A stretch of 64,000 bases of DNA, taken from positions 8,018,406 to 8,082,405 of the forward strand of contig OU744730.1 of the NCBI GenBank assembly GCA_916613615.1, read 5' to 3'. Every line of letters starts with the position of its first letter. The stretch's first letter is position 1. The notes under the pieces were generated by a model. That model saw only the letters and a program-made list of their open reading frames with translations. It ran no database searches and was not told where the DNA came from. The translations under genes and the position numbers were made by a program. Of the stretch, positions 29,201-36,400 are shown in pieces. This stretch comes from Steromphala cineraria (lineage: Eukaryota > Mollusca > Gastropoda > Trochida > Trochidae).

Positions 29201-30237
29201 AGAGGTATTCATGTACTTTAAATTTTATTACAGACATATCACCGGAAGCGTTCATCTGGCGAGCAAAGGCTTCTGGGAACATCTCTGACTATCACCTCAG
29301 CAAATACGATCTCTTTCACCAAGCTGTTTCCAAGTCAGTCTCTACTTCTGTTGATCACGTGGATGTCTTCAGTCTTCAAGGACACGGGAAGGACACGGAT
29401 GTATGGGTGTCCATCAAAGGTCAAGGTCATAACGGGACACTACTCTTGAACACCACGTCATTCCATGACCAGCTAAAGGTAGACTTTACCAATTGATGAT
29501 AAAGGACAGAAATTTTTTGTCACCCAAGATGTGACAAACACATAAAACAATTTTTTGAAAATACCATAGATTATGTTATCAATTTGAATATAGTTATATC
29601 AATGTCAAAAACAATCCTGGCTTTCATTTCTCAAAACGTGTGTAGACTTAGAAACTTCTTGAATGTATTGTTAATAAATTAGAATTTCTTAAGGGGCTTC
29701 AGTCGTCAAACTTTTAGGATGATAGCTCAACTCGAACGTTTTTTAATTATCAAAAATGCAACTTCGATGATTCGATGTTTCAGTTGAAAAGTTTACTCTT
29801 GGTGAAGATTTTTACATTTTTTAGTTATTGCAGTTTGTACAATACCTCCGAATTTCAATGATTCAACTGTGTTTCTATATATTCCAAGGTTTTGTTAAAA
29901 GTTTCATTGTAACAGTTCAATCGAAAATTAAAATATATTATTTCATGTTCTTCTGTGAACTACTTTTCGTTAGTGATCACAGATGAGTGTAGCAGGACAA
30001 GCTCCGGCAGTTATACTAGCTTATCTTGCACAATTGCAGGGAGACATCAGTTTCGCTGGAAGCGCATGTAAAATCCCCAAACTATTCTAAATCCACATGT
30101 TTCAGGTTGACGGTCAGACAGGACTAACCACTGCTCCCCTTGCTTCCTGGAGAACCCCCAACATCACTGGTCACTCTCTATTGGTCAACACTAATGCCAC
30201 GTCCATTGTCGGAGTTGAGCTGACCAGTCTTCCATGA
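152..30237 (+). CDS. Neural-cadherin (CadN)-like gene, 3' part, 32 exons, no transmembrane segment seen
   Basis: Calcium-dependent adhesion protein of the invertebrate type III classical cadherin class; 5' end lies outside the window. Exons read by GT-AG borders and phase: 152-402, 739-1016, 1292-1741, 3771-4142, 4259-4459, 4763-4958, 5109-5249, 5718-5833, 6239-6418, 7132-7471, 7795-8270, 9681-9922, 10256-10389, 11246-11521, 14043-14264, 14770-14884, 15668-15852, 17798-18039, 18620-18891, 19021-19393, 19727-19936, 20311-20536, 21781-21956, 22535-22820, 23425-23617, 24870-25230, 26014-26320, 27361-27582, 28036-28150, 28643-28824, 29234-29478, 30106-30237. They sum to 7717 nt and keep one frame to TGA at 30235-30237 (about 2571 residues). 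Order: cadherin repeats, CadN membrane-proximal region, EGF, LamG, EGF, LamG, EGF, two more cadherin repeats, second membrane-proximal region, stop. I see no hydrophobic helix and no catenin-binding tail. Introns over 300 bp where I recognise nothing: 403-738, 4460-4762, 5834-6238, 7472-7794, 10390-11245, 19394-19726, 21957-22534, 22821-23424, 23618-24869, 27583-28035, 28151-28642, 28825-29233, 29479-30105. The family call is firm; the exact 3' structure needs RNA support. Confidence 0.88.
2357..3628. repeat. Tandemly reiterated element with GCGGGGGTATA ends, in cadherin intron 3
   Basis: The element opens with TACCCCCGCC ... GCGGGGGTATA and closes with GCGGGGGTATGTGAGC. Between them, about six imperfect units of roughly 165 bp each contain CATATCTCC, CATGCTAGCTTCACC and ACTTCATACACTTATCAACC. 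A smaller 28-bp triplication (GGACTTTGACACAACAAAAA) sits at 3277-3356. The element is non-coding and fills most of the 2-kb intron; flanks 1742-2356 and 3629-3770 show nothing recognisable. Confidence 0.7.
5526..5645. repeat. Short low-complexity or retroelement-like fragment in intron 7
   Basis: A GA run is followed by GGGCCACGAGCCC and an AT-rich stretch of repeated TATACAT words. It is too short to classify. The rest of intron 7 (5250-5717) shows nothing. Confidence 0.3.
6939..7004 (+). repeat. Degenerate copy of the start of cadherin exon 10
   Basis: About 60 bp align with 7125-7190, covering the acceptor and first 45 bases of exon 10 (GCCACAGACNCCGACATCAAC...). It reads VSATDTDINPPTN against the real VTATDADINRPTN. 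The acceptor CATCAG has become CATCGG, so the copy is probably not spliced. Distance to the real acceptor is about 187 bp. Confidence 0.8.
8686..9530. repeat. 17-bp minisatellite in cadherin intron 11
   Basis: A dense array of ATCATCTCAGCACCCAA units with variants (CTCCACTCTCAA, CTCCGATCCCAA), embedded in a wider ATCATCTCAACTCC-rich stretch from about 8310 to 9610. It contains higher-order repeats of about 190 and 290 bp, such as the TATATCAGCTCACAAAC block at 9110, 9409 and 9470. Open frames inside it are repeat artefacts. It ends about 70 bp before the exon 12 acceptor. Confidence 0.9.
10098..10270 (+). repeat. Tandem duplication of the exon 13 splice acceptor
   Basis: Two roughly 104-bp units. 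The upstream one ends TTTCCCAG|GTACACGATTGAC at 10144-10165, and the real one has the same junction at 10248-10269. The upstream AG is intact; the copied exon start then meets TAA in frame after four codons. Confidence 0.85.
11897..13313 (+). repeat. Reiterated AGCTCATCTGGCC element, copy 1, in intron 14
   Basis: Starts TAGCTCATCTGGCCTGTAAG, then TCCGTCTGTCCGTCCGCAAA, and ends GATGAGCTACAGAGCCAATG plus CTCTATTTTT. The interior is about ten units of roughly 120 bp with CTTCTTCTCCAGAACCATAA, AAACTTTGTGTACAGACTCC and GGCCCTGTGACCCCTAATAA. Two shorter copies in the opposite orientation occur at 54156-55142 and 60191-60578. I found no protein frame. Confidence 0.85.
13585..13675. repeat. Tetranucleotide microsatellite
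   Basis: About fourteen TATC units run directly into about six TGTC units, a compound microsatellite created by an A-to-G transition spreading through half the array. The rest of intron 14 (13676-14042) shows no clear feature. Confidence 0.95.
14770..18891 (+). CDS. Exons 16-19: CadN-type membrane-proximal (primitive classic cadherin) region, copy 1
   Basis: Exon 16 (14770-14884) carries IGTVYAEDPDDWDVVDKTF, the hallmark E/D-DWD-DK motif that follows the last cadherin repeat in invertebrate N-cadherins. Exon 17 (15668-15852) continues with a cadherin-like beta sandwich. Exon 18 (17798-18039) begins TIAEEFVAK and contains the Flamingo-box-like sequence with SVRVVSV. Exon 19 (18620-18891) ends in CSIGYCYNGGTC, the start of an EGF-like domain. 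The family is known to be cut or to fold as a conserved membrane-proximal unit. Exon lengths and phases (115 nt phase 1-2; 185 nt phase 2-1; 242 nt phase 1-0) match those of exons 29-31, showing that this block was later duplicated. Confidence 0.85.
15205..15640 (+). repeat. Three degraded tandem copies of the start of cadherin exon 17
   Basis: Units at about 15205-15270 (tail only), 15320-15465 and 15498-15640 align with the acceptor-proximal part of exon 17 at 15640-15800. Shared words include GTCTGGGATAACAAGTATGAAG versus CTCCGGGATGATAAGTCTGAAG, and the TTTAGACGTGTAT / GTAGACGTGTATGA block. Period is about 165 bp. All frames are disrupted. Confidence 0.75.
16234..17779 (-). mobile_element. 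Degenerate Tc1/mariner-like transposon with perfect 27-bp terminal inverted repeats
   Basis: The 27 bases at 16234-16260 (TATACTCTCCCAAAAAAGAA...) are the exact reverse complement of 17753-17779, flanked by TA. On the minus strand a remnant frame at about 16400-16600 reads HNTPEIHQRLAIALQKDVGR, then a stop, then GCQARILENW, resembling the C-terminal part of Tc1-type transposases (normally ...ALQEEW...RRCQAVI). The catalytic core is not recognisable. The right end lies 18 nt from the exon 18 splice acceptor. Confidence 0.7.
18408..18475 (+). repeat. Degenerate copy of the start of cadherin exon 19
   Basis: The block with GAGCTTAGTGTCCAAATATT and CAACATCTTCCCTGACAAGTT matches exon 19 at 18629-18684 (GAGCTCGGAGTCCAAATCAT and CAACAGCTGCCCTGACGAGTT). 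It is about 210 bp upstream and keeps no acceptor AG at the matching place. Confidence 0.7.
18620..25230 (+). CDS. Exons 19-26: EGF / laminin-G / EGF / laminin-G / EGF series
   Basis: EGF1 spans exon 19 to 20 (CYNGGTC ... CECLSEYEGPRC). Laminin-G 1 follows in exons 20-21 (GQSYALYDP, then ENGLILYNG, FISLELDSGYPRLRIDHG, DGKWHRIDILRNGR, with a GGR and KFDGCVKHL ending). EGF2 is exon 22 (CGAQSHCDSNW ... CACKPGF). Laminin-G 2 is exons 23-25 (MMFRTRDTDGVLW, GAWHSTTVERRG, CIQDIRMNNQW). EGF3 is exons 25-26, with CKENKCRQGSKC and CQCRPGAIGKYC. The order is that of invertebrate N-cadherins, where EGF3 is normally followed by the transmembrane helix. Here exon 26 runs on directly into a cadherin repeat. 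Confidence 0.87.
20071..20300 (+). repeat. Two degraded tandem copies of the start of cadherin exon 22
   Basis: About 20071-20118 (GTGTCTGACAACCACATCTA) and 20150-20260 (CTCCTTTATCTTTACGACCT...) align with the real junction TCCTTTAG|CTATACGACCTGACAG at 20303-20330. In the nearer copy the acceptor TTTAG has become TTTAT. Confidence 0.75.
20560..21660 (+). repeat. Highly diverged tandem array filling intron 22
   Basis: Recurring ordered words, about every 110-120 bp: CAGTCATTTGT / CAGTTATTTGT, ACGTCAAAGGATTCTTCTT, AATAACGTNTAATAATG, GTCTGNAAGCCAC. About nine degenerate units can be followed. There are no coding frames. Confidence 0.6.
23618..24869. other. Intron 25, no recognisable feature
   Basis: This is the position where a CadN gene would normally carry its transmembrane and cytoplasmic exons. 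I found no open frame with a hydrophobic helix, and no coding signal between the EGF3 halves. Confidence 0.5.
24870..30237 (+). CDS. Exons 26-32: duplicated last cadherin repeats and membrane-proximal region ending in a stop
   Basis: After EGF3, exon 26 encodes a weak cadherin repeat. Exon 27 has DVNDNFPVFAQNYHFIVMEN, which parallels exon 14 (DVNDNYPIFANNYHPIVMEN). Exon 28 shares 45 identical residues with exon 15. Exon 29 carries GNVYAEDLDDWDVIDKTF, the counterpart of exon 16; exons 30 and 31 parallel 17 and 18. Exon 32 carries HSLLVNTNATSIVGVEL, parallel to KPLLVNSNNTAVLGVDV of exon 19, then ends SLP-stop just before the EGF1 cysteines would begin. Exons 28 and 29 have exactly the lengths of 15 and 16 (222 and 115 nt) with the same phases. 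The block is therefore an internal tandem duplication of exons 13/14-19 that has lost the EGF-LamG-TM-tail part. It could alternatively be a separate adjacent gene or an alternative 3' end joined to exon 25; the phase-compatible EGF3 split argues for one transcript. Confidence 0.8.
25231..25505 (+). repeat. Tandem duplication beside the exon 26 donor
   Basis: Two units of about 137 bp: the intron starts GTAGGCAAAGTTTCTCGTAT, and 25366 onwards reads GTAGGTAAACTTTGCCTGTA. The rest matches at AGATNAGGTTT, TTTAGTTCTGAG and CAGTTATAAAT. The second unit carries a potential donor GTAGGTAAA but no exon sequence. Confidence 0.6.
27105..27340 (+). repeat. Two tandem pseudo-exon copies of the start of cadherin exon 28
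   Basis: Copies begin after AG at 27112 and 27235, against the real acceptor at 27360 (period 123-125 bp). Each has 80-90 bp of exon-like sequence (GGGAACARCAGAAACTCTAC). The first stays open (AGDSIHGSVD...); the second has TGA after seven residues. Both break off where the real exon continues with LPVLTW. Confidence 0.85.
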
Positions 30238-31774
30238 TTATCCTCGCTATCTAGATATAACATGCAATGGTTAAGTCTAACCGGACTAGGATACAGAGCT
30301 TGCATATTGATAATTTGATTAAATTTTACAGACATGGTAGCATCCGTTTTAGGTTTCTTCTCGAATGAATATTGCTTAGGGGGTCTCATACCGATTTGAT
30401 AAACATCCAAAACTATTGCCATACGATACTTGAATAAAGATATTTGAACGAACTTCTTTTTATAAAAGTACGTGTTCCCGTTTCCATTTTAAGAAAATGC
30501 CTCCAAATCTACATGAGGGTGTAGAAGATTATTTAAATTTGCATAAAAACTACATGAAACAAGACAATTGTGTATTATATGCTTTATTACTTTATTGTTT
30601 TCCTTGATTAAAGATTGTATGGCAACATCATGTATATATTCAAGTAAAATGCTATTTTCATGATATTTTGAAGTGTTTTTGATAAAATCATATTTTTACC
30701 CAATTTGGATTTTTCTTTTGAACTACGTTTTCGTGACAATTCACCTAAACAATCCAAGGAAAATCCATCATTTGAAAAATACTTTTGAGTTATATTGAAG
30801 GAAAACATATAATTTAATATTCATAAAACGAAAAAAAACATTGAGACTTCTCGCCTTCAGCAAGGGGAGAATTGACATGGATTGTAATGCAAACATGAGT
30901 TAAATCCCATAGAGCACATGTGGGACATAACGGAGGGGATTATTGGAAAGGTGGACCTTGTACCTACTATTCTGTGAGATTTAGGTCAATGTTTATAGAG
31001 ATAAGGGACAAAATAGTTCGCGCTAATGTCAACAAACTGACAACATGTCATGGAATAATAACTAGTTCAGGCTATGTGAAACAGATCTCGGACGTGCAAT
31101 ATTGACCTTAGAAACCATCAGATGTCATCAAATAAAAAATTATAAGTTGAACTCAAGCTAAGGAGTGACATAGATCTAGGACAAACTATCTTCATCTTGA
31201 GGATAATAAGGATACAGGTTTCGAAGTTGATTCACGCTATAGATACATTTATAAACAAAACATGTTACTGCAAAACCACAACTGATTATTGAAGTTTTCG
31301 TCTTTATTTGATCTTGAACATGGTATCACTTATACTTAACCCTTTCACACTCTTATCTATAAAGATATGTTGTTAAAATAAGGCTTTATTAATTGTTTGA
31401 GGAAACATGTTAATTTTTTACATATGAACAATAAGTTAGCATTATATCATTTGTTAGATACTTCACTGGTGACGATCGTATCCGTACAAAATTGTTTGTC
31501 TGTGGTTGCCATGTTCTAAGATAGAAAACAATAAAAATTCATTTTAACTACTTTCAAAACGGTCATCGGTGTTACCGTTGTAAAAAGAGCCCAATTTCAT
31601 AGTCTAAAAAACTTTCAGGTTTACGCCTAGTAAATATGAAAATCGTCAACAAGCTCCATGATTGAAGACACCGAAACAAGAAAGGAAATTAGTATTTGGT
31701 GTAACTCCATTTACTTGAAAAGCAAAAATTCCATCATGCACAGACTTGGCAAAGAGATGAGAGCTCATTCTCTA
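30238..31774. other. 3' UTR and intergenic sequence, nothing recognised
   Basis: AT-rich sequence after the cadherin stop. Apart from the poly(A) signal at 30432 I see no gene or repeat that I can support. Confidence 0.5.
30432..30437 (+). terminator. Poly(A) signal AATAAA of the cadherin gene
   Basis: A canonical AATAAA lies 195 nt after the TGA of exon 32, which supports a genuine transcript end here, without a transmembrane exon. Confidence 0.6.
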
Positions 31775-32003
31775 CCAACAGAGGTAGATCAAGTCATAAA
31801 CTGTTGATCCAACCTCTGTTGGAATTAGCCGAGTTTAAGGGCAAGTTGTGGGGTTGCCTGATTGGATTAAATCGAACATAGTTCAAAGGTCATCATTTTT
31901 ACCACTATTCATCATATTGACTATGGGAAAGTGCCGGAAAACAGGGATCTAGTCTTATTTGAACAGAGGCTGGATCAACATTAATTACGACTTGATCTAC
32001 CTT
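31775..32003. mobile_element. Hairpin MITE with AACAGAGGTAGATCAAGTC ends
   Basis: Left end ACCAACAGAGGTAGATCAAG..GTTGATCCAACCTCTGTTGG and right end GAACAGAGGCTGGATCAACA..CTTGATCTACCT form inverted repeats of about 45 bp. Related ends recur at 37578-37735. The next element begins exactly at its right end. Confidence 0.65.
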
Positions 32004-32365
32004 AAAGGGGCAGTAGCACGTTTTTAGGGGGGATATAAGGTGATGTCAGGAAAATGAAAATTAATGCTTTCAATTGAAAGATGATGTATTGAAACTAAAT
32101 GGAGCAGTAATAATTCAAATATATAACGTAAAGTTTAGCCATGCGATTCCTTTTTCTTACACAAAGTGAATTAAAGGTGTTCACACAAAATGGCCGCTAA
32201 TGGATTTTATGTGAATCTTCATACTTTGTCCTATGACTATGGATGATTGGCTTGTGTAATAAGATTTTTAACACTGTCAAAATAATACATTTAGCATTAA
32301 CTTATAATTATCAGTGAAAAATTTAAAATAAAAAATTATCAAAAAACGTGCTACTGCCCCTTTAA
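32002..32365. mobile_element. MITE family A, copy 1
   Basis: 364 bp between TTAAAGGGGCAGTAGCACGT and its inverted repeat ACGTGCTACTGCCCCTTTAA, flanked by TTAA. The interior has GGTGATGTCAGGAAAATGAA and ATGCGATTCCTTTTTCTTAC. There is no protein frame, and it is probably mobilised by a transposase elsewhere. Copies at 38825, 45110 and 61851 share the interior. Confidence 0.85.
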
Positions 32366-32941
32366 TAGTAAATGAGAAAGCTGTGAGTCCGATGCTTTTG
32401 ATTCGATGTGGTACCGTACTGTCAGAAGAACTTCTCAGGTACATGGAAACAAGTTGGGTGTCATCAAGCGGTCTTTTTAGAACAGATAAATATAACTGTA
32501 TAGTTAACAGATTCAAGAAAACACATATTTAGACAAGAATAAGACTAAATTGACATAGATAACAAGTGGACATTATGTTATAGAAATTATGCATTTGTTG
32601 CCAACCAATTGCCAAGAATTAATTAAAGGTGAAATAATACAATGTGTATGGCCATGAACATGAGTTTTTTTAAAATAATTCTAAATGTTTCTTTTGTTTT
32701 TAGACAGATGGTTACATATTACATATTTTCACAAACATTGCAGACAGAGAGATCGTTATTGCTAGGATATTTTAAGTCTACATGGCTGAGTTTTGTTTAC
32801 CCTATATACATGTAGGTGAAATTGCATGAGGTCAGGAATTGCATGAATTACATTTTTAAAATTTATGACTGGTTTAACTATACGTATTACGACCTGTCAA
32901 GTATTCTTTGTTTGATGTTTCTTGGCACACTTTGTTAGGTT

Positions 32942-33203
32942 TAAGGCACTAGATGATCTAGCGTTTATCCTTAAGTGAATTCTGCTTTAGATTTGTTCTA
33001 AATAATGTTTTTCGAAAATAGTCTTCAAATAAATCTAAAAAAACAAAAGGTATACAATTTTCGATTTTGTGTACTAAAACCTTAAACCATGATATAACAA
33101 GGCCGTTTTGGAAGGAAATATCACAATAATATTGTTTAATTTGTTTTTACACTCGACAAAAATTCTCAAAATCACCTATGCGTTTCTTTTTTGGGAGAGT
33201 ATA
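32942..33203. mobile_element. Right-end fragment of the Tc1/mariner-like element
   Basis: About 260 bp match 17525-17779, ending with the identical 27-bp terminal repeat (33177-33203, ...TTTTTTGGGAGAGTATA). No left end is visible nearby. It stops 202 bp before the PIPOX1 start codon. Confidence 0.75.
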
Positions 33204-33405
33204 TAACCCCTCTATGTTAAGATTGGTTTCTTGGATAATTAAGAATCATTATGAGGCAACAGCAAAATGCAAATTAGCATACATATTATCAAGACCACAA
33301 ATTGACCTAGTTTTAACACTGGAACCTGACAAACTGATAAGCAGCTTGATAAGACGGGTGTTTATGTAGAGTCACAAACAGTGACCGAGACACTGAACTA
33401 GCAGC

Positions 33406-36400
33406 ATGGCGTCCAGCAAGACTAAGTTCTACGAGTATATAGTGATCGGGTGTGGAGGGATTGGCAGCGGAGCAGTATATTGGCTGTCCAAGAGGTCAAA
33501 ATCAGGTCAGTGTGGCATGTTTATTGATATTTCGTGACAGGACCTCCTTTCACAAAGTAACCTTAACTGAGGTTAACCTTAACTCCCAGTCTTTAACATA
33601 ACACTAAGGCTACCTTAGTGACTTACGATCACCTTAGTGCTTCGTGAAAGGAGGAAATGCTTATGGAGTGATAGAGATTATCTAGCTTATCTATCTATTG
33701 ACCGAGTTCGCTGCACACAAAGAACCAATTGCACGTGTGCTTGTTCGTATTCGGTGACCTGACTGTGTTGTGATGAAAATAATATAAGTTTTCTGGTTCA
33801 TGCATTATATATTCATTCAAGCTATCTAGGTCGATGTGTGATACAACTTTTAACCTAAGGTTAACCTTAGTGTGAACTTTGACCTGATTTGCTCAATCAA
33901 TCTTGCTGTTGACCGGAACAAAGGATCGTGTCAATAATGCTTTCATGTGAAAAGACCATGAATAAGAGGATTTTTAACCTGACAAATACCATGTTTCTTT
34001 AGTCGAGTGCTGTAGAGCCCATAGCATTGAGTGAAAATATTTCGCTTTTCAAGTGACGTGATGTCACGGCATATGATGCATACAGTATTTGTCAAGAATG
34101 ACAATGTTTGTAGTTATCAGACAATAACATCACTCACATATTATCTTAATCTTCTTCGCGATGTAAATCTTGTTGTTATCGGTTATTTGTACCATCTATT
34201 TCCAGTAGTGACTGTAAACACGAGTTCTCTTTTCGTGCAAAATTTTATCGGTAATCGAGTAATAAAAATGTATTTCTTGTTTTAAAAAATCCTTATATAT
34301 CTTTACATAATGAGTATATTTATGTAACAGATGTGTCTCTCATCCAAAGGTTCATTTAATTTCAATGCAATACATGAATAGTTAAATGCACATGAATGCA
34401 CATGAATGCATATGAATGCATATGAATGCACGTTTTGCTGCATGGTATTTCAATGTTTTACATTTTGTACATGTTAAAATGCATTATCATCAAGTCTGGC
34501 CTGTGTATGATATGTTGTTTATAATCCCAAAAGCTAACTTCTGATTCTCATATTCATATATATGAAAACATGTCATCTCTGTGTGATATTGTTGATTATT
34601 CATAACCAGCGCTCGTGTAGTATTATTTTTAACATTTGCCTTTCGTTTAGTATGTACATCACGTAAGTAAAAGGTGATCTGAATTAAAAGCTACACTTGT
34701 TACATGTTGCCGACAGACAAAGAGATATCGCTCAAACATTGTTCAAATCCAATCATATAAAATTAGAAATACACATAGTAAAACGTGGAACCATTCCTTA
34801 CTATATACTTACTGGATAATGGTAAACCACACTCTCATTCAGATATACAATAGAGGTCATTTGGTGAGGTGATATGCTAGTATTATTGCAGGGAGAAAGC
34901 CCGCAACACTATTGTGGCTACGCATTGCGGTGAAACACTGCACATTTTACCATGTTTGAACTCTAATCATATGAAATAGTAAAACGTAGAGCCATTCCTT
35001 ATATACTTCCTGGATAAAGGTAAACCTCACTCTGGTTAAGATATACAATAGAGGTCATGTGGTGAGGTGGTATGGTGTTTATCGCCGCTTTCAAGAGTAT
35101 TCCACTTTTATCGCGGCTGCAAGTATTATTGCAGGAAGAAAGCCCGCAACACTTTGGTGGCTACGCATTGCGGTGAAACCTGCGAGCATCGACTGGAACT
35201 AGCAACCATGGGTGGTACTGCACCGAAATATCAGTGTAGCATTGCACCCAAACCTGACTGCGTGTAGAACAGTTCTCTACTGCAGACTAAGTTGCCGAGC
35301 CCCTGGCGAGATTCAAACCACGGACCTCCTGATCCGAGGCCGAACGATATACAATAGGAGTTGACAATTAAATTAGTGCGAATATCCAAAAGGGAAGATT
35401 TATATTCAGAAAATGTGTACATCATTGCATTTCGTTTTTTAATGTTTTAGACAATAACGGTACACCAGGCCGGTTAAGGAAATAAATCAAGTTTATCAAA
35501 ATCACCCAAATTCTTTACAAAATATTCAATTCCTGCATAAGTAATAAAATGTGTAATTGGTTTTTGATAAAAACAACCACGATGTATTACAATAAAAGGA
35601 TGCAGTGACATGTTTGACACTTATATATTGAAAAAAACTACAAAATCATTAACATCTGATATCGAGAAAAAAATTAAAATGAACTAAATGAAAACATCAA
35701 AAACAAAGAACTTTGACATTTTTTTAAATCACCGTAAAACCCTATCATATCGAAAAAATTGTTTAAACACCAGGTGCCATAGAAATGGATTATAATGCAT
35801 GAACAAATGATTCTTATATACTATAATATAGAATTATGCCATAATTGTTGCTGATAGGTGCAATTCATTGATTCTAACATTACATTCTTCCACCCATCTG
35901 AAAGATGGTAATTGCCACAGCTCCAACGGCTAAATGCAATATACAGCTGCGTATCTTAAGTTTGTTCACTTACCTAAGTATACTAGAGTAAATATCATGT
36001 AATTTGTAATGTCTTCGAGACATCCTAGTATCGCGAAAACGAAACGGATCACAACGTCAATTAACATTCATTTGGCGTTAACATATTCGATGGTCATACC
36101 AAACAGTCAACAGTAACAGTTTTGGCAGGTAATTGAAGTGGTTAGGGGTCGAAATTTAAAAAACATTATTTTTTATTTTTCTCTTCAAAACCCTTCATAA
36201 GCATCATTGTCCTACCTTATGTAAGAATCTCGATCTCTGATTGGTTCACGTGATCCTGGATAACTACTGATATCACCCTCTTGAGCGGGATGATAAATTA
36301 TTTATACCCCGCCAGGAACCAATCACGTAAAAAGCGTGCAAATTGAACTTATTTATACCCCGCCATGAAGAAATCGTGCAGATTGAGCTCCTTGAAAAGT

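Noticed and set aside
29131..29202. Possible extra exon before cadherin exon 31 (DMSNFARDDPNS...)
   Set aside because: It has AG and GT borders but its end phase does not fit exon 31 (phase 1 needed), and similarity to the start of exon 31 is weak.
30920..31105. Open frame of 61 codons downstream of the cadherin gene
   Set aside because: No family resemblance, no splice context, and no TM or catenin-binding sequence that would complete the cadherin.
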